A stretch of DNA of 64,000 nt. Source: Pelagibacterium sp. 26DY04. GTDB taxonomy: Bacteria > Pseudomonadota > Alphaproteobacteria > Rhizobiales > Devosiaceae. This document shows positions 46,345-54,147 of the stretch, in pieces. The stretch is from positions 1,364,001 through 1,428,000 of the forward strand of contig NZ_CP101731.1 in the NCBI RefSeq assembly GCF_031202305.1. The letters run 5' to 3'. A program made the translations under genes and the position numbers. The first letter of the stretch is position 1. Each line of letters opens with the position of its first letter. The notes under the pieces were generated by a model. The model was not told the origin of the DNA. It saw only the letters and a program-made list of their open reading frames with translations, and did no database searches.

Positions 46345-46559
46345 AATCCGTCACGCTAAAGATCGAAGGTATGCACTGCAACGGCTGTGCAGAGAACATC
46401 AAAGCCCTCGTCAGTTCTGAGGCGGGCGTACGCGGCGCCGATGTTTCCTTCAAGGACGGCCAGGCGCGCATTCTCTTCGATCCCCAAACTGTCAGGGAAG
46501 ATCGCCTTGTCGAAGTGATCAAGAAGGCAGGCTACCAAGTTCCGGCTCGGGGTCAGTGA
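46341..46559 (+). CDS. Cytosolic HMA metal chaperone
   Basis: The 72-aa protein is one HMA (ferredoxin-like) domain with GMHCNGCAENIK (Cys13, Cys16). There is no signal peptide, so it works in the cytoplasm, in the manner of CopZ. The lack of a leader excludes a classical periplasmic MerP. It is translated from the MerR transcript and overlaps the CcdA-like gene (GTGA at 46556-46559). It likely passes soft metal ions to or from the next protein or to the P-type ATPase. Confidence 0.85.
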   Translation: MKSVTLKIEGMHCNGCAENIKALVSSEAGVRGADVSFKDGQARILFDPQTVREDRLVEVIKKAGYQVPARGQ

Positions 46560-47230
46560 CCGAGCTGGGAGTTTTTCAACTCGTAGCCCTTCCAATCGGG
46601 CTCGGCCTTCTCGGCTTTGTAGAACCATGCTCGATAGGATCGACCTTGGTTTTTGTAAAGTACCTCGAAGGCAAGACCTTCGCAGATAAACTTGCCCAAG
46701 TCGGTATCTTTGCGGTCACTCGTGCAGCGCTCATAGGAGCATTGGGCGTGGCGGCCGTTGTCATCGGCACCGCCTTCATAGGCTTCCAAAAGGCTGCCTG
46801 GATCGTGCTTGGCGCGATTTATGTGGCGATCGGCCTCTTGTACACTTTCCGCCGCGCTGGATCGTTGAAGATTTCACTTGGCCCCGGCCTCGGCGGCCTG
46901 TCTGGGTCGCGTGGTTCGGTCGCCTTGGGTCTGTTGTTTGGCCTCAATATTCCAGCGTGCGCTGCGCCGTTGATATTTGTCTTGTTGGGTATGGCTGCAG
47001 CAGGCGGCGTGAGCGGTGCAACCATTTCGGCTGGCTTTGTTTCATTGGGTCTTTTCGGGCTCGCCTTGTCGTTGCCGATCGTGGCAGCGGTCCTCATCCC
47101 GTCTGCGCGGCGCGCGCTGGATTGGCTGTCTGCCTTATCGCGACGGCTACCGCTCTGGACCGGTTTGCTGCTCGTCGTCCTTGGCCTCTGGTCGATCGGC
47201 TTCGGCTTATTCGCCGAGATCAAGGCGTAG
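46556..47230 (+). CDS. CcdA/DsbD-TM-like membrane protein (1)
   Basis: The 224-aa protein has six predicted helices and the two internal CcdA-type cysteines: GFVEPCSIGST (Cys25, helix 1) and GLNIPACAAPLIF (Cys135, helix 4). In CcdA these two exchange electrons across the membrane. Its start GTG overlaps the HMA gene, so the pair is made together. In this metal operon it may carry reductant or metal thiolates across the inner membrane instead of serving cytochrome maturation. No ccm or other cytochrome gene is nearby. Confidence 0.75.
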   Translation: MTELGVFQLVALPIGLGLLGFVEPCSIGSTLVFVKYLEGKTFADKLAQVGIFAVTRAALIGALGVAAVVIGTAFIGFQKAAWIVLGAIYVAIGLLYTFRRAGSLKISLGPGLGGLSGSRGSVALGLLFGLNIPACAAPLIFVLLGMAAAGGVSGATISAGFVSLGLFGLALSLPIVAAVLIPSARRALDWLSALSRRLPLWTGLLLVVLGLWSIGFGLFAEIKA

Positions 47231-47265
47231 CTCATGAGCCGGGCAGAAATACGCGCCAATGCCGC

Positions 47266-47297
47266 TTGACTCCGTAGTCTGGTACGGAGCGTAGACT
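47266..47297 (+). promoter_or_regulatory. MerR-type promoter P4 (P-type ATPase operon)
   Basis: -35 TTGACT, 20-bp spacer starting CCGTA-GTCTGG-TACGG-AGCG, -10 TAGACT. The dyad extends to 7 bp (CTCCGTA/TACGGAG). It is 59 bp upstream of the ATPase ATG. The leader carries an 8-bp hairpin TGCCGGCG/CGCCGGCA with a 3-nt loop at 47315-47333. Confidence 0.85.
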
Positions 47298-47356
47298 CGG
47301 CTTCAATAGGACAATGCCGGCGGTTCGCCGGCAAATGTTGGACCGGAGGTCAGGGC

Positions 47357-49813
47357 ATGAACACGGCTACAGCGATTGCACCACGCGCCCAGCCTTGGAG
47401 CGAGGAGCCGGCGAGCCGACCCGATCGGGCTAGGATACGCGCCCGGATTGGCGGTCTGCATTGCTCGCTTTGCACTGGAACGATCGAGAAGGCACTTGGC
47501 AGTCAAGCAGGCGTCGACAAGGTCGCAGTAAGCCTCACGCATGAGCAGGCGCTGGTCGAATACGACCCGAGCGTCGCCCGCCCCGAGGCGTTGCTGAGAA
47601 TCCTGCGCGACATCGGCTATACAATTTCAGATCCACGCAAGGTTCGGCCCTTCGAAGAGGAGGAGCGTGAGCTCGTCCGCGAAGGTCGCCGTTTTCTCGT
47701 TGCGACCGCGTTTAGCCTCCTCGCCATAGCCCTAATTACCAACCCGATGGGTATCGCGGCCCTCGCCATCCATGGCGTGGTATTTTTCAGCCTCATCGGG
47801 TTGATGTTCCTCGTGCTGCGAGCACGAGGCATCGCTCCAGCAATTCTCGGATCCGGCGGATTGGGCATCGCCGCACTCGCGCTGATGCTCGTGAAGGAGC
47901 AGGCTTGGTTCGCTGCGGCTGTTCCGTGGCTTGTCGCCGCCATGGCCGTAATCCTCGTCTTCGGCATCGGACGCCATATTCTGGTGATGGCGGCGCAGGC
48001 ACTGCGACGGGGCATTCTTAATCAACATGTCTTGCTTGAGACGGGTGCCTTCGCCGGCATCATCGGCGGCATGATCGGGTTCATCTTCTCCCCCGCAGCC
48101 TACCCGACGGCGGCCTTTTTCGCCGTTTCAGTGATGGTCACGACCTACCACATCTTCTCGGAATGGCTCTCGCTGATCGTCAAGACCCGCAGTTCGCAGG
48201 CGGTGAAACAGCTCCTCGATCTTCAGCCGGAAACCGCGCGCGTCGAGCGCAATGGCCAGGAGTTGGAACTGCCGATCGCGGAGGTGGCGATCGGTGATCT
48301 CGTCCGTATTCGTCCTGGTGAGCGCGTGCCAGTCGATGGTGAGGTGGCTAGCGGGCATTCGGCGGTCGATCAGTCCTTCGTGACCGGCGAGCCGATTCCG
48401 GTCGAGCGGAAAAAAGGCGACGCGGTGATCGGTGGTTCAATCAATGGCAATGGCACGTTGCTCGTTCAGGTGCGAGCGGTCGGCGAGGGAAGCTTCCTGC
48501 ACAAGGTGATTCGCGAAGTCGAGGATGCTCGGGCACTCAAGCCCGGCCTCTTGCATCTCGTTGATCGAGTTCTCCAGGTTTATACGCCGACGGTTCTCGT
48601 TATTGCGATGCTCGCTCTTGTCGGTTGGCTGGTCGGATCATGGCTCATATCAGGCGAGGTCGACTTGGAACGGGCAATCTTCGCCGGCTTGAGCGTGCTT
48701 GTAATGGGATATCCTTGCGCGGTGGGTATCTCCGCGCCGCTGTCAATAGTGCGCGGTGCTGGTGAGGCGGCCGAACGGGGCGTTCTAATGCGCACGGGCG
48801 AAGCCTTCCAAGGCTTCCGTCTGGTGAAGACCATTGTTCTCGACAAGACCGGCACGCTTACTCAGGGCAAGCCTGCGGTTCGTGAGATTGAGGCCGTTAA
48901 TGGCGAAGAGGATGAGCTGTTAGCGTTGGCGGCAGCGGCAGAAGCTTCCTCTGAACATCCGCTCGCGCAAGCAGTGGTAACGGCGGCTTTCGAGCGAGGC
49001 GCCGTCCCGCCAGACGTTGGGTCCTTTGAGGCTGTACCCGGCAAAGGCATCGCTGCGAAAATCGATGGCGGGGAGATCCTGGTCGGCAGCCCGCGCTTTC
49101 TCTCGGAGCGAGGCGTGGATCTTTCGACGCTTACTGATCGAATTGCGGCGCTGGAGGAAGCCGGCCGGACAGTGATCGCCGTTGGCAGACACGGACAGTC
49201 GCTCGGCATCATTGCCCTAGGTGACACGCTGAAAACCGATGCCAAGGAAGCAGTTGCGAGAATGAGGTCCGACGGGCTTCGCCTGATTCTGCTGACCGGT
49301 GACAATGAGCGCGCCGCGCAAAAGGTCGCGCGAGACGTCGGCATAGACACTGTGCACGCCGGCATTCTGCCCGATGGCAAGGCGGAGATCATCCGAAAGC
49401 TCCAAGCGGGGGGAACGAGGGTCGCGATGGTCGGCGACGGTATCAATGATGCCCCCGCATTGATGCAGGCGGATGTCGGTGTCGCCATGGGCGGCGGCAC
49501 CGACATCGCGATCGAATCTGCTGACATCATCATCCTGTCCAATCGCTTGGACGCCGTTCTGGTCGCGCGCCAGATCAGCCGGAGGAGCTACCGTAAGATG
49601 CTCCAGAACGTCACTCTCGCCTTCCTGTTCAATGGCGTCGGAATTCCGATCGCCGCAACGGGTCTCGTCTATCCCGTGTGGGCCATGGTGGCGATGGCTG
49701 TCAGCGTCACCGCGATCTTCTTCAATTCGCTATGGGGACGGCCGCAGCTCTTCTTTGATGCGGTCCTCAGCGTCGGGAAAAAGATTGAGTCGCCTTTGCC
49801 TCAGACGGCGTGA
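47357..49813 (+). CDS. P1B-type metal ATPase with unusual YPC motif
   Basis: The 818-aa exporter has an N-terminal HMA domain with GLHCSLC (Cys36, Cys39), transmembrane helices, A-domain TGE (about 343-345), phosphorylation motif DKTGT (Asp496), SEHPLA for ATP binding and GDGINDAPAL. The usual CPC/SPC metal motif in helix 6 is replaced by Tyr452-Pro-Cys454 (GYPCAVGIS). Helices 7 and 8 carry FLFNGVG and AVSVT. The single Cys and a Tyr suggest altered metal choice. It is driven by P4 and followed by an NTF2-like gene. It should export a soft metal such as Cu(I), Hg(II) or Pb(II) to the periplasm. Confidence 0.88.
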   Translation: MNTATAIAPRAQPWSEEPASRPDRARIRARIGGLHCSLCTGTIEKALGSQAGVDKVAVSLTHEQALVEYDPSVARPEALLRILRDIGYTISDPRKVRPFEEEERELVREGRRFLVATAFSLLAIALITNPMGIAALAIHGVVFFSLIGLMFLVLRARGIAPAILGSGGLGIAALALMLVKEQAWFAAAVPWLVAAMAVILVFGIGRHILVMAAQALRRGILNQHVLLETGAFAGIIGGMIGFIFSPAAYPTAAFFAVSVMVTTYHIFSEWLSLIVKTRSSQAVKQLLDLQPETARVERNGQELELPIAEVAIGDLVRIRPGERVPVDGEVASGHSAVDQSFVTGEPIPVERKKGDAVIGGSINGNGTLLVQVRAVGEGSFLHKVIREVEDARALKPGLLHLVDRVLQVYTPTVLVIAMLALVGWLVGSWLISGEVDLERAIFAGLSVLVMGYPCAVGISAPLSIVRGAGEAAERGVLMRTGEAFQGFRLVKTIVLDKTGTLTQGKPAVREIEAVNGEEDELLALAAAAEASSEHPLAQAVVTAAFERGAVPPDVGSFEAVPGKGIAAKIDGGEILVGSPRFLSERGVDLSTLTDRIAALEEAGRTVIAVGRHGQSLGIIALGDTLKTDAKEAVARMRSDGLRLILLTGDNERAAQKVARDVGIDTVHAGILPDGKAEIIRKLQAGGTRVAMVGDGINDAPALMQADVGVAMGGGTDIAIESADIIILSNRLDAVLVARQISRRSYRKMLQNVTLAFLFNGVGIPIAATGLVYPVWAMVAMAVSVTAIFFNSLWGRPQLFFDAVLSVGKKIESPLPQTA

Positions 49814-49825
49814 AGGAGCACGGCA

Positions 49826-50188
49826 ATGGGACCGATAAAGCATCGTGCGCCGGCGGAAGTGCTCGACGATCATCTGCATGAAAGTCAGCACGGCACTGTC
49901 GAGGACGATCTGGCGCGGAATTATGCCGAGGATCTGGTCGTGCTAACGGCGAGCGGCGTCTTCAGAGGCCACGACGGCTTACGTCAGCTCGCACAGCGGC
50001 TCAGAGAAGAGCTGCCTGATGCCATGTTCGAATATAAAAACCTGCTCGTTGAAGGCGAGCTCGGCTTCCTCGAGTGGAGTGCACACGGTGGCGGTGCAGA
50101 AGTCGAGGACGGCGCAGACAGTTACCTAATCCGGAACGGCAGGATCGTGGGCCAGACGATTCATTACACTGTGAAACCAGCAAACTGA
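49826..50188 (+). CDS. NTF2/SnoaL-like small protein
   Basis: The 120-aa protein has a cone-shaped NTF2-like fold pattern: VEDDLARNYAEDLVVLTASGVFRGHDGLRQLAQRL, then alternate strands (MFEYKNLLVEGELGFLEWSAHG) and ADSYLIRNGRIVGQTIHYTV. Members range from isomerases to ligand-binding proteins, and there is no conserved catalytic set here. It starts 12 bp after the ATPase with AAGGAG upstream, so it is in the P4 operon. A role in metal handling is guilt by association. Confidence 0.75.
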   Translation: MGPIKHRAPAEVLDDHLHESQHGTVEDDLARNYAEDLVVLTASGVFRGHDGLRQLAQRLREELPDAMFEYKNLLVEGELGFLEWSAHGGGAEVEDGADSYLIRNGRIVGQTIHYTVKPAN

Positions 50189-50292
50189 TGATCATCCTTT
50201 ATGACAGAGATTCGAACAATGCCGGTAGCAGGAACTTCGGCGCAGCAATCGCGGATCGCTTCAAGCCGCTCAGGCTGGGGGTCAACCAGTGA
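50188..50292 (+). CDS. 34-aa ORF bridging the NTF2-like and MFS genes
   Basis: The ATG at 50188 overlaps the previous TGA (TGATG), and the TGA at 50290-50292 overlaps the GTG of the MFS gene (GTGA at 50289). The 34-codon peptide starts MIILYDRDSNNAG and ends FKPLRLGVNQ, with no signal or helix typical of membrane insertion. It may be a leader that couples translation of the MFS pump to the operon, or a very small protein. Both overlaps support translation. Confidence 0.45.
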   Translation: MIILYDRDSNNAGSRNFGAAIADRFKPLRLGVNQ

Positions 50293-51494
50293 CGGCGGCG
50301 ACATCTAAGGATGAGACGAACGTCCGGGAGCGCCTGCTCTGGCTGCTTTCCGCCGTTACATTCTTCATCTTCTTCCAAGCATATATGGTGGCGCCGATCA
50401 TCCCGCGCCTGTCCGTGATCTTCGCGGAGCCGATCCAATCAATCGGGCTCATCGTGCCAGCGTACTTGGTGCCGTATGGCGTAGCCACCTTGGTCTACGG
50501 CTTCATGGCGGACCGGGTAGGCCTGTGGCGCATCATGATCGGATCTCTGGGCGCGTTTGTCGTGCTAACTGCACTGACAGCGACCGCCCGATCGGTCGAG
50601 ATGCTTGCGTTTTGGCGTGTACTAACCGGCCTGGGCGCCAGCGGAGTGGTGCCGCTCGCGTTGGTTCTCGTCGGCCGTCTCTACGCCTACGAACGACGAG
50701 GGAGGCCATTGGGCTGGCTGTTCGGCGCAATGGCGGGCGGCATGGCTTTTGGTTCGACATTCGGAGCGATTCTCGAGCCGTTTATAGGTTGGCCCGGATT
50801 GTTTCTTGCGGTGGGGTGCGCCGCCGTGGTGCTCGGCCTGTTGATATTGCCGTACCGGCACTTCGTCGTGGGGACCGCACAGCCCGTCACAGGAAATTTC
50901 AGTGATCTTGTTCGCGGCTATCGATTGATCCTCGGAACGCCGCGTGGTCACCGCACTTATAGCTATGTCCTGCTAAATTCGATTTTTCATGCCGGAGTAT
51001 TCACCTGGCTCGGCGTATATTTCGAGCAAAGATATGGTCTGGGGCCTGTGGGTATTGGCCTTGCCTTGTTGGGCTATGGCATCCCGGGATTTGTCTTTGG
51101 TCCGATCATAGGTCGAGCTGCAGATCGTTGGGGGCGAGGCCGGCTATTGCCCATCGGACTTGCCCTTGGGGCTGTGGGCGCGGCAACGCTCATTCTGGAT
51201 TTACCCCTGATCGCTGCAGCGATGGCCGTGACCGTCCTTTCTCTCGGCTATGATATGACGCAACCGCTGTTCGCCGGCATAGTAACAGCGCTCAGCGAAA
51301 GACCTGGGCAAGCTATGGGTCTGAATGTCTTCATGCTGTTCCTAGGCTTCGGGATCGGCAGCCTCGCATTCGGCGAAATACTTCGGCTCGGTTTCGGGAC
51401 GTCCCTCAGCCTGTTTGCAATCATTGAGATTTTGTTGGCTGCTTTGGCTATACGTTTGTTCCGCTCCGAGATCGTGCACGGCAGCGCGGTCTGA
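50289..51494 (+). CDS. MFS transporter
   Basis: The 401-aa protein has 12 helices with the MFS motif A GFMADRVGLWRIMIG after helix 2, YERRGRPLGWLFGAMAGGMAFGSTFGAI and motif A-like GPIIGRAADRWGRGRLLPIG in the second half. It starts at GTG overlapping the 34-aa ORF. It is part of the P4 operon with the P-type ATPase. It may export metal chelates or an organic metal compound, or an unrelated toxin; no substrate can be assigned. Confidence 0.82.
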   Translation: MTAATSKDETNVRERLLWLLSAVTFFIFFQAYMVAPIIPRLSVIFAEPIQSIGLIVPAYLVPYGVATLVYGFMADRVGLWRIMIGSLGAFVVLTALTATARSVEMLAFWRVLTGLGASGVVPLALVLVGRLYAYERRGRPLGWLFGAMAGGMAFGSTFGAILEPFIGWPGLFLAVGCAAVVLGLLILPYRHFVVGTAQPVTGNFSDLVRGYRLILGTPRGHRTYSYVLLNSIFHAGVFTWLGVYFEQRYGLGPVGIGLALLGYGIPGFVFGPIIGRAADRWGRGRLLPIGLALGAVGAATLILDLPLIAAAMAVTVLSLGYDMTQPLFAGIVTALSERPGQAMGLNVFMLFLGFGIGSLAFGEILRLGFGTSLSLFAIIEILLAALAIRLFRSEIVHGSAV

Positions 51495-51540
51495 TGCGCC
51501 TATAGGAGCCACATCGGCCTTGCCGGCGCTCCGGAACCGC

Positions 51541-51572
51541 TTGACTCCGGACTGTGGTACGGAGGGCATAAT
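51541..51572 (+). promoter_or_regulatory. MerR-type promoter P5 (HMA-CcdA-HMA operon)
   Basis: -35 TTGACT, 20-bp spacer beginning CCGGA-CTGTGG-TACGG-AGGG (one half-site has CCGGA), -10 CATAAT. It is 55 bp upstream of the ATG of the periplasmic HMA protein. Geometry and sequence match the other four. Confidence 0.8.
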
Positions 51573-51627
51573 TCCCCGAGTCAAGGTGCATTGTGTTAGG
51601 CGCGAGCACCATCATGGAGAAGGCGCT

Positions 51628-51984
51628 ATGACGATCAGGAGTGCAAAGACGAGATTGCCTCGCGCCCGTTTGGCCTCACTGCTTTCGCTCGTCGCGGTGC
51701 TTCTCGCTGTCGTTTTCGCGGTTGGGATGGCGACAAGCTCGGCTTCCGATAAAGCTGTAGGAACGACGGTCGTCGTGCCGGTAACCGGTATGTCGTGTGT
51801 GAGCTGTGCCGCGACGATCAAGCAAACCGTCAAGAACATCGATGGCGTATCTAATGTCGAGGTGAGCTTGGCGGCCAGGACGATGCGTGTGACCTATGCC
51901 CCCGCACGTGTTTCGCCCGACCGCATCGTCGCCGCTGTCAACGCGCTCGGATATCAAGCTGGGACCCCGGTGGAGGCGAAATGA
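51628..51984 (+). CDS. Exported or membrane-anchored HMA protein (MerP-like)
   Basis: The 118-aa protein has a basic start, a long hydrophobic signal/anchor (about 15-36) and an HMA domain with GMSCVSCAATIK (Cys57, Cys60). The domain therefore lies in the periplasm, as with MerP, but the leader may stay as an anchor. AAGG and GGAGAAGG precede the ATG. It overlaps the second CcdA-like gene (ATGA at 51981). It likely captures soft metal ions in the periplasm and hands them to the membrane protein that follows. Confidence 0.85.
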   Translation: MTIRSAKTRLPRARLASLLSLVAVLLAVVFAVGMATSSASDKAVGTTVVVPVTGMSCVSCAATIKQTVKNIDGVSNVEVSLAARTMRVTYAPARVSPDRIVAAVNALGYQAGTPVEAK

Positions 51985-52670
51985 CGTTGGAGTCTGCATT
52001 GCAGTCGATCCAACCTGGCCTCACTGGAGGTGGACTGTTGCCTGCAATAGGCACCACGTTTCTCGCGGGTATTTTGGCAAGCGCGGTTTGTCCGTGCACG
52101 TTGCCTGTTGGACTCAGCGTCGCGGGTATGGCCGGAGCATCTGACACCGGAGGTCGTCACGACGGGCTCGCAATTGCAAGCGCTTTCTTCGTTGGCATCG
52201 TCGGAAGCCTCACAGCGCTTGGTCTCTTTGCAGGTCAACTCGGCGCATTGGCCACGGAGTCATTCGGCCGCAATTGGGCGCTCGCGATGGCGATCATCTC
52301 GTTCTCGGCTGCAGGACTCGCTTTTTGGCGACCGCGGGTGTCATTTGATCGACTCCGTGCTTTGCGCAGGCCGGGGGTGGCGGGGGCTTTTGCCTATGGG
52401 CTGGTGTTCAGCCTTGGCACGTCCGTGGCCCCGCTCCTCCTCTTATTCACGGTCGTTGCCGCGACTGGCGCGCCCAAGCTCGGCGTACTTCTGGCGTTCT
52501 TCTTCGGCGTTGGGCGCGGTCTTCCCTTCCTGCTCGCCGGCGTTGCGGCAAGCACTGCCACCCGCTTTACGCGCCTCGGCTTATTGGGCCGCCCGATTCA
52601 GCTCGTGAGCGGCGCCGCTCTCGTCTTCGTCGGATGGTACTACGCTCAGGTTTACGCCGCATTGCTCTAA
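51981..52670 (+). CDS. CcdA/DsbD-TM-like membrane protein (2), CPC in helix 1
   Basis: The 229-aa protein has six or seven predicted helices. The first contains ASAVCPCTLPVGLS (Cys37, Cys39). The position equivalent to the second CcdA cysteine is GTSVAP, without Cys, and no other Cys is present. A CPC pair inside a helix resembles the metal motif of P1B ATPases and of MerT (CC) more than a redox relay. It is made between two HMA proteins. I propose it as a metal-ion passage for periplasmic HMA to cytosolic HMA; this is an inference. Confidence 0.7.
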   Translation: MTLESALQSIQPGLTGGGLLPAIGTTFLAGILASAVCPCTLPVGLSVAGMAGASDTGGRHDGLAIASAFFVGIVGSLTALGLFAGQLGALATESFGRNWALAMAIISFSAAGLAFWRPRVSFDRLRALRRPGVAGAFAYGLVFSLGTSVAPLLLLFTVVAATGAPKLGVLLAFFFGVGRGLPFLLAGVAASTATRFTRLGLLGRPIQLVSGAALVFVGWYYAQVYAALL

Positions 52671-52680
52671 TGGAGGACAA

Positions 52681-52914
52681 ATGACCACCCGCCCCAATCT
52701 TGATGTGACAGTGACGTTGGAGGTTCCGGGAATGGTCTGCGATGGCTGCGCAGAGAAGATCCGCGGGATCCTTACCCAGATACCCGGCATACACCAAGTC
52801 AAAACAAAACTCTGGCAGAAGCAGGTGCAGGTTACCTTCAAAAGGGAAACCGTGAGTGAGAAGACAATTGTACACGCGCTGTCCCAGCAGGGTTTCGACG
52901 CTGCCGCAGCCTAG
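52681..52914 (+). CDS. Cytosolic HMA metal chaperone (2)
   Basis: The 77-aa HMA protein has GMVCDGCAEKIRGIL (Cys20, Cys23) and no leader, so it should be cytosolic. It begins 10 bp after the second CcdA-like gene with GGAGG upstream, so the operon is periplasmic HMA, membrane protein, cytosolic HMA. It is the third free HMA protein in the metal block. Receiving metal from the membrane protein and passing it to MerR, the ATPase or the Csp-like protein is an attractive model. Confidence 0.85.
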   Translation: MTTRPNLDVTVTLEVPGMVCDGCAEKIRGILTQIPGIHQVKTKLWQKQVQVTFKRETVSEKTIVHALSQQGFDAAAA

Positions 52915-52930
52915 AAAACTCGAGGATCTG

Positions 52931-53110
52931 GTGCTCGATGCATTCAGGCGCGCCTCTGACGAGGATCGGCTCGATGTCGCTGAGCATCTGTTGTGCGCTC
53001 TTGAAACCCTCGCTGGCCGCGATGAACGAGGGGGCCGATGTCAAGTGCCGCAAGGTCGCTTGAGGCAGGCCTATTGGGTGATAGCCCACCGGGCTGACCA
53101 CCGGCGATGA
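52931..53110 (+). CDS. Small hypothetical protein, 59 aa
   Basis: The ORF starts at GTG 52931, with GAGGA 5 bases upstream, and ends at 53110. The N-terminal part is helical and acidic (DEDRLDVAEHLLCALETLAG), a sequence reminiscent of small conserved proteins of proteobacteria whose function is unknown. The C-terminal part is less regular and may be out of frame with the original gene. It comes right after the last HMA gene. Coding support is moderate. Confidence 0.45.
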   Translation: MLDAFRRASDEDRLDVAEHLLCALETLAGRDERGGRCQVPQGRLRQAYWVIAHRADHRR

Positions 53111-53202
53111 TGTGGCCCAGCGCCGATGAACCGTCCGGCACGATGCGAAGCAATCTTGATCCAATGCTCGATCGGTGAACTTCTTGCCGACGAGCGTGGC
53201 GT

Positions 53203-54147
53203 GTGCAGCTAGTGGAGCTGCGCCATCTTCGCTATGTCGTTGCGGCTGCCGAGTGCGGCAGCTTCCGGCGTGCGGCGAAGGCGCTGGAGATCCAGGAATC
53301 CGCGATAAGCCGCCGCATTCGAGATCTGGAAGATGAGATCGGCGCCGCGCTCTTTATCCGTCACCATGGCGGCGTCCGTCTCACTCACGCCGGGGAACGA
53401 TTCCTCGCGCGCGCGCGCCGGGCGCTGAGCCAGATTGGTCACGCGGCGATCGACGCGGGTTCGTGCGGGCGTGGTGAAGCGGGCGTCGTTCGCATTGGGA
53501 TATTCTCTTCACTCGCTTCAGGCTTCCTGTCTGATCTGCTCCGTACCTATGTCGTAGCGAATTCAGGCGTCCGCCCCGATCTCATCGAGGGCGGCCCAGC
53601 GGGCCACATTATTTCCGTTCAGAGGCATCACCTCGATATTGCCTTTCTGACAGGCCAGCCGATCGCAGACGGGTGCGATGTGGCGCATTTTTGGAGTGAG
53701 CGGGTCTATGTCGCGTTGCCGAGCGGTCATGAGCTAGCGTTAGGCTCCGAGATCTCGTGGAGCGATCTGGCAGACAGGCAGTTCATCATCAGCGAGATCG
53801 ACCCCGGTCCGGAAATTCACGACTACCTGATCAAGCATCTCGCCGACCTGGGCCGTCATCCTAGCGTCGAGCGTCATCGCGTGGGCAGAGACAACCTCAT
53901 GCATCTCGTGGCGATGGGGCAAGGTCTCACCCTTACGAGCGAGGCGACGACGGCAGCGTGCTTTCCCGGCGTGGTCTATCGCCCGCTGTCCGAGGAGATC
54001 TTGCCGTTTTGCGCAATATGGTCGCCACAGAATGACAATCCAGCCCTGAGGCGCCTGCTCAGTCTTGCCAGAACCATGTCAAAGCGATCGAAGTCCGGCC
54101 TGGTGGGAGCATCGAGGGTTACTGCCGCGGCGTCCCGCTTGACGTAA
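53203..54147 (+). CDS. LysR-family transcriptional regulator
   Basis: The 314-aa regulator has the LysR helix-turn-helix (ELRHLRYVVAAAECGSFRRAAKALEIQESAISRRIRDLEDEIGAALFIRH) and an effector domain with a periplasmic-binding fold (GVVRIGIFSSLASGFLSDLL, LDIAFLTGQP, LPSGHELAL). Genes of this type are commonly found at the end of trb operons of alphaproteobacterial ICEs. Its end overlaps the DUF2274 gene by 29 bp convergently. The start is GTG 53203; GTG 53212 is possible. Its inducer is unknown. Confidence 0.85.
   Translation: MQLVELRHLRYVVAAAECGSFRRAAKALEIQESAISRRIRDLEDEIGAALFIRHHGGVRLTHAGERFLARARRALSQIGHAAIDAGSCGRGEAGVVRIGIFSSLASGFLSDLLRTYVVANSGVRPDLIEGGPAGHIISVQRHHLDIAFLTGQPIADGCDVAHFWSERVYVALPSGHELALGSEISWSDLADRQFIISEIDPGPEIHDYLIKHLADLGRHPSVERHRVGRDNLMHLVAMGQGLTLTSEATTAACFPGVVYRPLSEEILPFCAIWSPQNDNPALRRLLSLARTMSKRSKSGLVGASRVTAAASRLT

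Noticed and set aside
46556..47230. CcdA-like protein as part of cytochrome c maturation
   Set aside because: The two CcdA cysteines are present, but no ccm gene or cytochrome is nearby and the gene is fused by overlap to an HMA chaperone gene under a MerR promoter. It is kept as an alternative only.
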